From contig CANLLF010000001.1 in assembly GCA_947491935.1 (NCBI GenBank), positions 310,001-374,000 of the forward strand: a stretch of 64,000 nt of DNA, in the 5' to 3' direction. Numbering within the stretch: the first letter of the stretch is position 1; each line of letters begins with the position of its first letter. The DNA comes from an uncultured Roseicyclus sp. Lineage in GTDB: Bacteria > Pseudomonadota > Alphaproteobacteria > Rhodobacterales > Rhodobacteraceae. The position numbers and the translations under genes are program-made. Under the pieces are notes generated by a model. The model was given only the letters and a program-made list of their open reading frames with translations, was not told the DNA's origin and searched no databases. Below, piece by piece: positions 55,072-62,499 of this stretch.

Positions 55072-55161
55072 CGCCCCCATCCTTTCATCCTGGCAAGAAA
55101 ACTCCCCCCGGAGGGCCCGCCAATAACCCGGCGCGCCCCGGGTCCACCCAGAAAGACGAGC

Positions 55162-56415
55162 ATGACCGATCTCAAACGCGCCTGGCTGGCCTCCGCCAAC
55201 CTCCCGGAGGCCGACTTCCCCCTCAACAACCTGCCCTACGGCGTCTTTTCCGTCGAGGACGGTGATTTGCGCTGCGGCGTGGCGATCGGCGACCGGATCG
55301 TGGATGCAACCGGTCTGGAGGCGGCGGGCCTGCTGCGGGCCGATCCCGATGCGGATGTGCTCGACGCGCCCTACTGGAACGATTTCATGGAACTGGGCCC
55401 CGCCGCCTGGTCGGCCTACCGCGCCGCCCTCACCGCGATGCTGGAAGACGGCGCCGACGAGGACGCGCAGGACGCCATCACCACCTATTCCGTGAAGATG
55501 GCCGAAGCCACGCTGCACATGCCCTTCCGTGTCGCCGAATACACCGATTTCTACGCAGGCCGCCACCATGCCACCAATGTCGGCACCATGTTCCGGGGCG
55601 CGGAAAACGCCCTGCCGCCCAACTGGCTCCACATCCCGATCGGCTACAATGGCCGCGCGTCGTCGGTCGTCGTCTCGGGCACCAAGATCCGCCGCCCCTG
55701 GGGGCAACTGAAGTCGCCCGACCACGACACCCCGATCTTCGCCCCCTCCCGCCGCTTCGATATCGAGCTGGAACTGGGCGCCATCGTGGGCACGGATTCG
55801 GACGGCCCCCTCACGGTAGATCAGGCGTTCGAGAATATCTTCGGTTATGTCCTGCTGAACGACTGGTCGGCGCGCGATATCCAGGCATGGGAATACCAGC
55901 CCCTTGGACCGTTCCAGGCCAAGGCGACCGCCACAACCATTTCGCCCTGGATCGTTCGAGCAGAGGCCCTCGCCCCGTTCCGCACCGCCACGCCGCCGCG
56001 CGAAAAGCCGCTCCTGCCGCATCTGCAGGATACCGCGCCGATGCTCTACAATATCGAGCTTGCCGTAACGCTCAATGGCGAGCAGATCGCGCGCACCAAT
56101 TACAACGAAATGTATTATTCCGCGGCCCAGCAGCTGGCGCACCATTCCACGTCCGGCTGCCCGATGCGCACGGGCGACCTGCTCGGCTCGGGCACCATTT
56201 CGGGGCCGGAGAAGCAGAACCGCGGATCGCTCCTGGAACTCAGCTGGGGCGGGAAGGAGCCGCTGACGCTGAAATCCGGCGACACGCGCACCTTCATCGA
56301 GGATGGCGATACGCTTGCGCTCCACGGGGCGGCGAAGGGCAACGGGTTTCAGGTTGGATTTGGTCCCTGTACGGGCCAAGTTGTCCCGGCCAAGGACGAT
56401 CCATTTTCAAACTGA
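55162..56415 (+). CDS. fahA: Fumarylacetoacetase
   Basis: A 417-residue hydrolase that splits fumarylacetoacetate into fumarate and acetoacetate, ending the homogentisate pathway. The N-terminal domain precedes the catalytic region with DFYAGRHHATNVG (about 129-141), metal ligands in ELELGAIVG and NDWSARDIQAWEYQPLGPF, and the end motif GSGTISGPE. Normal length. It follows maiA by 90 bp. Confidence 0.95.
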   Translation: MTDLKRAWLASANLPEADFPLNNLPYGVFSVEDGDLRCGVAIGDRIVDATGLEAAGLLRADPDADVLDAPYWNDFMELGPAAWSAYRAALTAMLEDGADEDAQDAITTYSVKMAEATLHMPFRVAEYTDFYAGRHHATNVGTMFRGAENALPPNWLHIPIGYNGRASSVVVSGTKIRRPWGQLKSPDHDTPIFAPSRRFDIELELGAIVGTDSDGPLTVDQAFENIFGYVLLNDWSARDIQAWEYQPLGPFQAKATATTISPWIVRAEALAPFRTATPPREKPLLPHLQDTAPMLYNIELAVTLNGEQIARTNYNEMYYSAAQQLAHHSTSGCPMRTGDLLGSGTISGPEKQNRGSLLELSWGGKEPLTLKSGDTRTFIEDGDTLALHGAAKGNGFQVGFGPCTGQVVPAKDDPFSN

Positions 56416-56433
56416 CCCAAAAGGACAACACCC

Positions 56434-56898
56434 ATGCGTTCCATTCTCTTTGCCGCGGCCCTCGCCATCACGCCCACCCTCGCCGCCGCCCAGGCCGATG
56501 AGGCGCTGGTGCGCGAATATGCGGCCCTTCCCGCCGTCCAGCAGATGATGGCCGCGATGATGTCGCCCGAGGCCGCCACCGCGCAGTTGGAGGCCACCCT
56601 GCCGCCGGGCCTCGAACTCAGCGATGAACAGCTCACCCAGATCGGCGCGATCATGTCCGAAGAGCTGGTGGATTTTCAGCCCCGGATGGAGGTGCTGATG
56701 ATCGACGCGATGATCGAGAGCTTCACCGATGAAGAGGTGCAGGCGATGATCGATTTCTATTCCAGCGATGTGGGCGCCTCGATCCTGCTGCGCACGCAGC
56801 CGATGTTTACCAGCATCATGGCCACCATGGCCCCCGAACTCCAGGGCCGGATGATGGCCCGTCAGGCCGACATCATGGCCATCATCACGCAACAATAG
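56434..56898 (+). CDS. DUF2059-family secreted protein
   Basis: A 154-residue protein with a Sec signal peptide (about residues 1-20, LAAAQA) and a Met-rich helical DUF2059 region; SFTDEEVQAMIDFYSSDVGASIL is the family's conserved segment. Function unknown, probably periplasmic. It lies 18 bp after fahA and 10 bp before the MBL-fold gene. Confidence 0.83.
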   Translation: MRSILFAAALAITPTLAAAQADEALVREYAALPAVQQMMAAMMSPEAATAQLEATLPPGLELSDEQLTQIGAIMSEELVDFQPRMEVLMIDAMIESFTDEEVQAMIDFYSSDVGASILLRTQPMFTSIMATMAPELQGRMMARQADIMAIITQQ

Positions 56899-56908
56899 GA
56901 CAACACAC

Positions 56909-57859
56909 ATGGCCAAAGCCTTCGCCTCCCAGGGGGACATGACGGAAAAGACGATCACCTTTGACGAGGTGGGCGACGGGCTCTGGGCCTTCACAGCCGA
57001 GGGGGACCCCAATTCCGGGGTCATCATCGGCGATGACAGCGTCATGATCGTGGAGGCGCAGGCCACGCCGCGGCTTGCGGGGAAGGTGATCGAGAAGGTC
57101 CGCTCGGTCACCGACAAGCCGATCTCGCATCTGGTGCTGACCCATTACCACGCCGTCCGCGTGCTCGGCGCCTCGGCCTACGACGCCGATCAGATCATCA
57201 TGTCCGACGTGGCCCGCGCCATGGTCGTGGAGCGCGGGCAGGAGGATTGGGACAGCGAGTTTCAACGCTTCCCGCGCCTCTTCGAGGGGCATGAAAGCAT
57301 CCCCGGCCTCACCTGGCCAACCACGACCTTCTCGGACGCGATGACCGTCTATCTCGGCAACCGGCGCGTGGATATCAAGCAGATCGGCCGGGCCCATACG
57401 GCGGGCGACGCCATTATCCACGTCCCCGACGCCAATGTCATGTTCACCGGCGACATCGTCGAAGACCACTCCGCCTGCTATTGCGGCGATGGCCATTTCG
57501 CCGATTGGGGCCATACGCTCGACGCCATCGCAGCATATGACGTGGATGCGATCGCCCCGGGGCGCGGCGGAGCTTTGATCGGCAAGGACGCCGTGAGCCG
57601 CGCCATCACCTCCACCCGCGATTTCGTTGACAGCACCTACCGCCCGGCCGCCCGCGTCGCCGCCAAGAACGGCTCCCTCAAAGACGCCTGGGATGCAGTG
57701 CGCGACGCCTGCGACCCAAAGTTCAAGGACTACGCCATCTACGAGCACTGCCTCCCCTTCAACGTCGCCCGCGCCTATGACGAGGCCCGCGGGATAGACC
57801 ATCCACGCATCTGGACCGACAAGCGCGATATCGAAATGTGGGAGCAATTGCAGGGCTAG
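56909..57859 (+). CDS. MBL-fold metallohydrolase with altered metal motif
   Basis: A 316-residue metallo-beta-lactamase-fold protein. The family motif HxHxDH reads HYHAVRVLG here: the second pair Asp-His is replaced by Arg-Val, so one of the two metal sites is probably lost. Later ligands are present (GRAHTAGDAI, FTGDIVEDH, a Cys-rich ACYCGDGH). It could be a mononuclear hydrolase or a lactonase-like enzyme in aromatic breakdown. It belongs to the block ending in the flavin hydroxylase; a degenerate copy of its C-terminus survives at 58361-58423. Confidence 0.83.
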   Translation: MAKAFASQGDMTEKTITFDEVGDGLWAFTAEGDPNSGVIIGDDSVMIVEAQATPRLAGKVIEKVRSVTDKPISHLVLTHYHAVRVLGASAYDADQIIMSDVARAMVVERGQEDWDSEFQRFPRLFEGHESIPGLTWPTTTFSDAMTVYLGNRRVDIKQIGRAHTAGDAIIHVPDANVMFTGDIVEDHSACYCGDGHFADWGHTLDAIAAYDVDAIAPGRGGALIGKDAVSRAITSTRDFVDSTYRPAARVAAKNGSLKDAWDAVRDACDPKFKDYAIYEHCLPFNVARAYDEARGIDHPRIWTDKRDIEMWEQLQG

Positions 57860-57862
57860 AGC

Positions 57863-58201
57863 ATGATGAATGGTCTATGGATCGCTTTTACAGCTATTTT
57901 CGTGGGGCTTCTTTGCATCTCATTCTTCAATCTGTTCGCTTTGTTGTTGAGCTTGCAATCAAGGGTTCAGGAGGTCCGGCGAGAATACCGCTGGCGGGAT
58001 TTTGAAACGTTGGGAGTACGCAGCTTCTTCCGCGTAGCTGCCTATTACAAGAACCGAAAATGGTGGCTGAAGGCCATTGGCTCTTTGCTCGTCGGGGTCC
58101 TGTCGCTCTTTGCGATGCTCGCCTTTTTGGAAAGCACACTGGGAGTGACGGATTATCCGTTTCAAACCTTTCCATCTTTGTCGCCTGCCTCTCCAGACTG
58201 A
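57863..58201 (+). CDS. Hypothetical two-span membrane protein, AT-rich
   Basis: A 112-residue protein with two hydrophobic stretches (about 5-30 and 70-92) and a basic middle (RRYEYRWRDFETLGVRSFFRV-like). No family recognised. Its base composition (near 50% GC by eye) is clearly lower than its neighbours, and the ribosome site is weak, so it may be a recent acquisition inserted between the MBL-fold gene and the chimeric remnant. Confidence 0.55.
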   Translation: MMNGLWIAFTAIFVGLLCISFFNLFALLLSLQSRVQEVRREYRWRDFETLGVRSFFRVAAYYKNRKWWLKAIGSLLVGVLSLFAMLAFLESTLGVTDYPFQTFPSLSPASPD

Positions 58202-58242
58202 AATGGGCGACCGGAGTGCTTCAAACAACGGGAATACCTAAC

Positions 58243-58423
58243 ATGGTCAGAGCCACCTACGCCCTCGCCCACGAACTCTATCCCGGCGCGCCGGTCGCGG
58301 ATCAATCCGCCGACGTACCTGCCCGCCGCCCCGGTATCATCGCCGTTGCCACCGGCCTCGCCCACGCCCGCATCCGGACCGACAGACAGAGACATCGAGA
58401 TTTGGAAGGCGTTGCAGGGATGA
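58243..58423 (+). pseudogene. Chimeric remnant: hydroxylase N-terminus joined to MBL-fold C-terminus
   Basis: The first part (58243-58360) nearly copies the start of the flavin hydroxylase at 59146: ATYALAHELYP-APVADQSAD and later VATGL are shared, with the FAD-binding GGGPIG lost. From about 58361 the sequence instead matches the last codons of the MBL-fold gene (RIWTDKRDIEMWEQLQG, stop): with one frameshift it reads RDIEIWKALQG, stop. Best explained by tandem duplication of an MBL-hydroxylase pair followed by an internal deletion. Confidence 0.75.
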
Positions 58424-58424
58424 T

Positions 58425-59051
58425 CTACGACGTCTCTGATTTGCGCGCCGCCAGCGCCGTAGCGATATGGGCCACACCGGCAAAGGTGAGCTCGATACCC
58501 AGGAACAGGCCCAGGATGCTCAGCGCCGCCTCGGGCAACGTCGCGAAGATGAACACGCCGAGCGCGGCGGTCACGACGCCTGACGCAACGATCCAACCCC
58601 AGCCCTCGCGTTCCCGCATTTGCACGCCCAGCCACACGCGCAGGACGCCCATGGCAAGGAACAGCGACGCGATGGTCAGGGTCAGCGACAGCAGCCCCGC
58701 CAGCGGGTTGGCCCACAGCGCGATTGCAAAGACCACGGCCAGCAGCCCCGCAAACCCGCCCAGAAGGCGGCCTCCGGTCGTGCCGTCCTCGTTGCGGAAG
58801 GCCAGCCACATCGCAATGATACCGCCGATCAGGAACGCCGCGGCGATCAGGCTCTGGGCGATCAGGGAGGCGATGAAGGGGTTCAGGAACGCCACGAAAC
58901 CGCCGATCAGGTATATGACACCCGCGAAGGCCATCCATTTCCAGTTCAGGGACGGACGCGGGACAGGCCCGTCTTCCGCGCGCTCGAAATTGTCTCCCGG
59001 TGCGGTGGGTTCGGGCGCGCCGGTGCGTGGATCGAAGGTCGGCTCTGTCAT
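58425..59051 (-). CDS. hdeD: HdeD-family membrane protein
   Basis: A 208-residue inner-membrane protein of the HdeD/DUF308 family with six membrane segments after a 35-residue soluble N-terminus. HdeD takes part in acid resistance in Escherichia coli; in other bacteria its role is unclear. It is the only minus-strand gene between the hmg and hydroxylase genes and lies exactly between the chimeric remnant and the intact hydroxylase, so it may have been inserted during that rearrangement. Confidence 0.83.
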   Translation of the reverse strand: MTEPTFDPRTGAPEPTAPGDNFERAEDGPVPRPSLNWKWMAFAGVIYLIGGFVAFLNPFIASLIAQSLIAAAFLIGGIIAMWLAFRNEDGTTGGRLLGGFAGLLAVVFAIALWANPLAGLLSLTLTIASLFLAMGVLRVWLGVQMREREGWGWIVASGVVTAALGVFIFATLPEAALSILGLFLGIELTFAGVAHIATALAARKSETS

Positions 59052-59145
59052 GGGTATGCTCCGTCAGTCTGCGAAAACCTTACACTTGGAACGTGCCACG
59101 CCCCCGCCCGGTTCCGCACCCGCCCCCAGAACGGAGGTCTAAGCC

Positions 59146-60771
59146 ATGGTCGGCGCCACCTACGCCCTCGCCCACGAACTCTATCCCTACGCGCCGGTCG
59201 CAGATCAATCCGCCGACGCGCCGCCGCATCATCCCGTCATCATCGTCGGCGGCGGGCCCATCGGTGTCGCCACCGGCCTCGACCTCGCGCAAAAGGGTAC
59301 GCCAGCGCTGATCCTCGATGACCATGACGGGGTCGGCATGGGCTCCCGCGCGATCTGTTTTGCCAAGCGGACCCTGGAGATTGCCGACCGCCTCGGCGCA
59401 GGCGCGGAGATGGTGGAGAAGGGCGTGGTTTGGAATGTCGGCCGTGTCTTTCACGGCGAGGGCGAGGTGTTCAACTTCAACCTCCTGCCCGAGGACGGCC
59501 ACGGAAACCCCGCCTTCATCAATCTGCAGCAGCCCTATTTCGAGAAGTTCTTGATCGACGCCCTGCGCCGCGCGGAGGCCGAGGGCAAACCGGTCGAAAT
59601 CCGCGGTCGCAATGTCGTGACCGGGATCAGCCAGGATGCCGACAAGGTCACGCTGCACATCGACACGCCCGACGGCCCCTACACCCTGACCGCCGATTAC
59701 GTCATCGCCTGCGACGGGGCCCGCTCCCCCACCCGCGACATGATGGGGCTGAGCTTCGATGGCCGCGTCTTCGAGGATAATTTCCTGATTGCCGACGTGA
59801 AGATGACGGCCGACTTCCCCACCGAACGCTGGTTCTGGTTCGAACCGCCGCTCGCCAACGCCCCGCAATCCGCGCTCCTGCACAAGCAGCCCGACGATGT
59901 CTGGCGCATCGATTTTCAGCTGGGATGGGACATTGACCGCGAGGCAGAGCTCGACCCCGCGAAAATCCGCCAGCGCATCGATGAATTCCTGCCCGACGGC
60001 ACGGAGTATGAGCTGGTCTGGACCTCCATCTACACGTTCCAATGCCGCCGCATGGAGCGCTTCCGCCATGGCCGCGTGTTGTTCGCCGGCGACGCCGCGC
60101 ACCAGGTGTCGCCCTTCGGCGCGCGCGGGGCGAATTCCGGCATCCAGGACAGCGACAACCTCGCCTGGAAACTGGATCTGGTCCTCAAAGGCCTCGCCCC
60201 CGACACCCTGCTCGACACCTATCACGACGAACGCGCCCACGGGGCCGACGAGAACATCCTCAACTCCACCCGCGCCACGGACTTCCTGACGCCGAAATCC
60301 GAGATATCCAAGATCTTCCGCAACGCGGTTCTGACGCTGGCCAGGGATCACGCCTTCGCTCGCCCCATGGTCAATTCCGGCCGCCTCTCCGTGCCGTGCA
60401 CTTATGATGGCCTGCCGCTGAACACGCCCGACGCCCTGACCGGCCCCGCCCGCACCCGCCCCGGCTCGCCCTGCCCCGATGCGCCGCTGGCCGATGGCTT
60501 CTTGCTCGACCGCCTGCCGGGCTGCTTCACCCTGCTCGCCCTCAACACGGACCCACCCGATATCGCGGAGGTGGGCGGCATCCCGATCCGAACACTCACG
60601 CTCCATGGCGCCGACATCACCGATGCCCTGCGCGATCGCTACCTGGGTGACGCGCCGCACGCGCTCTACCTGATCCGCCCCGATCAGCATGTTGCCGCCC
60701 GCTGGCCCAACGCCGATGCCGCCACGATCACAACCGCCCTCACCACTGCCACAGGCCAGCCATGCAACTGA
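59146..60771 (+). CDS. FAD-dependent aromatic hydroxylase (MhpA/MhaA-like)
   Basis: A 541-residue group A flavin monooxygenase. FAD/NADPH motifs are present: GGGPIG (31-36), the ACDGARS segment and FAGDAAHQVSPFGARGANSGIQDSDNLAWKL. Relatives hydroxylate phenols such as 3-(3-hydroxyphenyl)propionate or 3-hydroxyphenylacetate. GGAGG precedes the ATG. Its stop overlaps the DUF2783 gene by 10 bp. With hmgA-maiA-fahA nearby, an enzyme that makes homogentisate from 3-hydroxyphenylacetate is a sensible proposal. Confidence 0.85.
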   Translation: MVGATYALAHELYPYAPVADQSADAPPHHPVIIVGGGPIGVATGLDLAQKGTPALILDDHDGVGMGSRAICFAKRTLEIADRLGAGAEMVEKGVVWNVGRVFHGEGEVFNFNLLPEDGHGNPAFINLQQPYFEKFLIDALRRAEAEGKPVEIRGRNVVTGISQDADKVTLHIDTPDGPYTLTADYVIACDGARSPTRDMMGLSFDGRVFEDNFLIADVKMTADFPTERWFWFEPPLANAPQSALLHKQPDDVWRIDFQLGWDIDREAELDPAKIRQRIDEFLPDGTEYELVWTSIYTFQCRRMERFRHGRVLFAGDAAHQVSPFGARGANSGIQDSDNLAWKLDLVLKGLAPDTLLDTYHDERAHGADENILNSTRATDFLTPKSEISKIFRNAVLTLARDHAFARPMVNSGRLSVPCTYDGLPLNTPDALTGPARTRPGSPCPDAPLADGFLLDRLPGCFTLLALNTDPPDIAEVGGIPIRTLTLHGADITDALRDRYLGDAPHALYLIRPDQHVAARWPNADAATITTALTTATGQPCN

Positions 60772-60950
60772 ACACTCAGCCGAACATCCCCGATCCCGAC
60801 GGCTTCTACGATGAGTTGCTCGCTACGCATCAGGGCCTGACCAAGGATCAATCCGACGCGCTCAACGCGCGGCTTATCCTGATCCTCGCCAACCATATCG
60901 GTGACCGGGACATCCTGCGCGAGGCGCTCAAGGCCGCTGGCCCTAGCTGA
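60762..60950 (+). CDS. DUF2783-family small protein
   Basis: A 62-residue (about 7 kDa) helical protein of the DUF2783 family (IPDPDGFYDELLATHQGLTKDQSDALNARLILILANHIGD). It overlaps the flavin hydroxylase by 10 bp, so the two are made together. Size and position recall the small coupling protein of two-component 3-hydroxyphenylacetate hydroxylase. The last 8 bp overlap the convergent zinc-finger gene. Confidence 0.8.
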   Translation: MQLNTQPNIPDPDGFYDELLATHQGLTKDQSDALNARLILILANHIGDRDILREALKAAGPS

Positions 60951-61275
60951 ACCGTTCCCAGGCCGATTGCCGCGAGATACCCAAGGGCTGCGCGATCTTT
61001 GCCCAGCTCACCTCGCGCCTGCGCAATGCATCCACCGCACGCGCCAAATGCTCGCCATAGGAATTGGCGGTGTCATCCAGCGCCTTCAACGCACCAAGCA
61101 AACGCTCGGTCGGCCAGGTCTCGGGGTCAAACCGATCGGGCGGCACCTCCCCGTCTGCCATGATGGTGCGGCACACCTCCACACATTCGTTGCAGATATG
61201 TAATCCACCCGGACCAGCCGCCAGTTTGGCAATCTCCGCATCGGATTTACCGCAAAAGGAACATCTCAGACCCAT
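60943..61275 (-). CDS. ClpX-type zinc-finger protein with C-terminal helix-turn-helix
   Basis: A 110-residue protein. The N-terminus is a ClpX C4 zinc finger (Cys5, Cys8, Cys28, Cys31: CSFCG, ICNECVE) but no AAA+ domain follows. Instead residues about 85-108 (RREVSWAKIAQPLGISRQSAWERF) look like a helix-turn-helix. AGGAGG precedes the start, and two copies of a 19-bp palindrome lie immediately upstream. It is likely an autoregulated small DNA-binding protein; the regulator role is inference. Confidence 0.8.
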   Translation of the reverse strand: MGLRCSFCGKSDAEIAKLAAGPGGLHICNECVEVCRTIMADGEVPPDRFDPETWPTERLLGALKALDDTANSYGEHLARAVDALRRREVSWAKIAQPLGISRQSAWERFS

Positions 61276-61285
61276 CTTCGCCTCC

Positions 61286-61322
61286 TGTCAGGTTATTCCT
61301 GACTGTCAGGTAAAACCTGACA
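61286..61322. promoter_or_regulatory. Tandem 19-bp palindromic operators
   Basis: TGTCAGG-TTATT-CCTGACT (61286-61304) and TGTCAGG-TAAAA-CCTGACA (61304-61322, perfect) lie 18 bp apart just upstream of the ribosome site of the zinc-finger/HTH gene. A TTGACG box (61330-61335, minus strand) sits at -35 distance, so a bound protein would cover the -10 region. Confidence 0.75.
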
Positions 61323-61346
61323 CTGAAAACGTCAAGATGCGGCACC

Positions 61347-61697
61347 TTACATATCGCGGAAAAACGTCAATTCGTGGCCATGCAGATCGGTCACCGTAAA
61401 CTGCCGCAAGCCCCACGGCGTATCGCCCAACGGCCCGGTGATACGGGCCCCGCGGGCGGACAGATCCGCCTCCACCGCATCGACATCGGCACAGAAGATC
61501 CACAGGACAACGGGCTGAATCGGCCCCGTCACCTCGCGCAGGAAAATCGCGCAATCGCCATGGGCCACGCCACCGATGCGCCCCCCCTCGTGGTGCCATT
61601 TGATCTCGAACCCGAAATGGTCGCGGTAATAGGCCTGTGCCACGGGCACATCACGGACCGGCAGCGCAGGTGTCGCAGTGGCAAGAGAATACGTCAT
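61347..61697 (-). CDS. VOC-superfamily (bleomycin-resistance-like) protein
   Basis: A 116-residue glyoxalase/bleomycin-resistance-type protein: ATPALPVRDVPVAQAYYRDHFGFEI at the start and LRQFTVTDLHGHELTFF at the end, with the metal Glu. A single domain of the drug-binding or lactoylglutathione-lyase-like type. It is separated by the operators from the zinc-finger gene and reads toward them, so its transcript may run into that gene. Substrate unknown. Confidence 0.8.
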   Translation of the reverse strand: MTYSLATATPALPVRDVPVAQAYYRDHFGFEIKWHHEGGRIGGVAHGDCAIFLREVTGPIQPVVLWIFCADVDAVEADLSARGARITGPLGDTPWGLRQFTVTDLHGHELTFFRDM

Positions 61698-61725
61698 GCC
61701 CCCAAGACTAGCACATTGTCGCCCC

Positions 61726-62499
61726 TCACATCAGATGGGCAAAATCCGGATGCGCGGCAAAGCGCCATTTGCGCAGCGGCCCGGCCATGACGTTGAGATA
61801 ATACATCTCCACCCCGTAGGGCGTGCCGCAGGGATGATGCCCGCGCGGCACCAGCACCACGTCGCCATCGGACACCGCCATGGTTTCGTCCAGGCCGCCA
61901 TCCTCGGTAAACACCCTCTGCACGCCAAAGCCGGTGCCGGGGTTCAATCGGTGATAATAGGTCTCTTCCAGATAGGTGATGCGCGGAAAATCATCCTCGT
62001 CATGGCGGTGCGGCGCGTAGCTGCTCCAATGACCGGCGGGCGTGAACACCTCCGTCACCAGCAGGCTGTCGGCCACGTCGCGGTCCTCCATGGCGATGTT
62101 GTGGATGTGGCGCAGATTGGTGCCCTCGCCCCGGTCCACCATCTCGATCCCCTCCGGCCCCAAGGCCTGCGCAGGTCGGTCGCCGGAGCCGGGCGCTGAA
62201 CATACGGCCAGCACGCAATCGGTGACCGCTGTCACCTTCCACTCGCCCGGCTGATAGGCACAGGCTGGCGGCGTTTTCTCCCAGACGCTCATCCGCTCGC
62301 CCATCTCTCCCAGCCCATCGACAACCGCGCGGCCTTCGACCAGCACAAGGATCACTTCGCGCCCGGCCTCGCCGCCCGTCGCAACTTCACCGGGCGCCAG
62401 ATGCCAGACGTCAAACCCGACATAGCCCCATCGGGCACTCTCGGGTGTGATGGCATGGACCTTGCCGGTTGATCCGTTCGGTTTGACCAGTAGATCCAT
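61726..62499 (-). CDS. iolB: 5-deoxy-glucuronate isomerase
   Basis: A 257-residue double-cupin isomerase of inositol catabolism that converts 5-deoxy-D-glucuronate to 2-deoxy-5-keto-gluconate. GHWSSYAPHRHD, a conserved metal-binding block, and LVPRGHHPCGTPYGVEMYYLNVMAG at the C-terminus are hallmark stretches. The ATG at 62499 follows AGGGGA and overlaps the PhyH stop by 1 bp. Confidence 0.92.
   Translation of the reverse strand: MDLLVKPNGSTGKVHAITPESARWGYVGFDVWHLAPGEVATGGEAGREVILVLVEGRAVVDGLGEMGERMSVWEKTPPACAYQPGEWKVTAVTDCVLAVCSAPGSGDRPAQALGPEGIEMVDRGEGTNLRHIHNIAMEDRDVADSLLVTEVFTPAGHWSSYAPHRHDEDDFPRITYLEETYYHRLNPGTGFGVQRVFTEDGGLDETMAVSDGDVVLVPRGHHPCGTPYGVEMYYLNVMAGPLRKWRFAAHPDFAHLM

Noticed and set aside
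54316-56379. A 687-codon antisense frame across maiA and fahA
   Set aside because: It spans two known genes and their gap, with low-complexity Arg/Gly-rich translation and no start signal.
59080-60690. A 536-codon antisense frame opposite the flavin hydroxylase
   Set aside because: No family resemblance; the plus-strand gene is clear from its FAD motifs.
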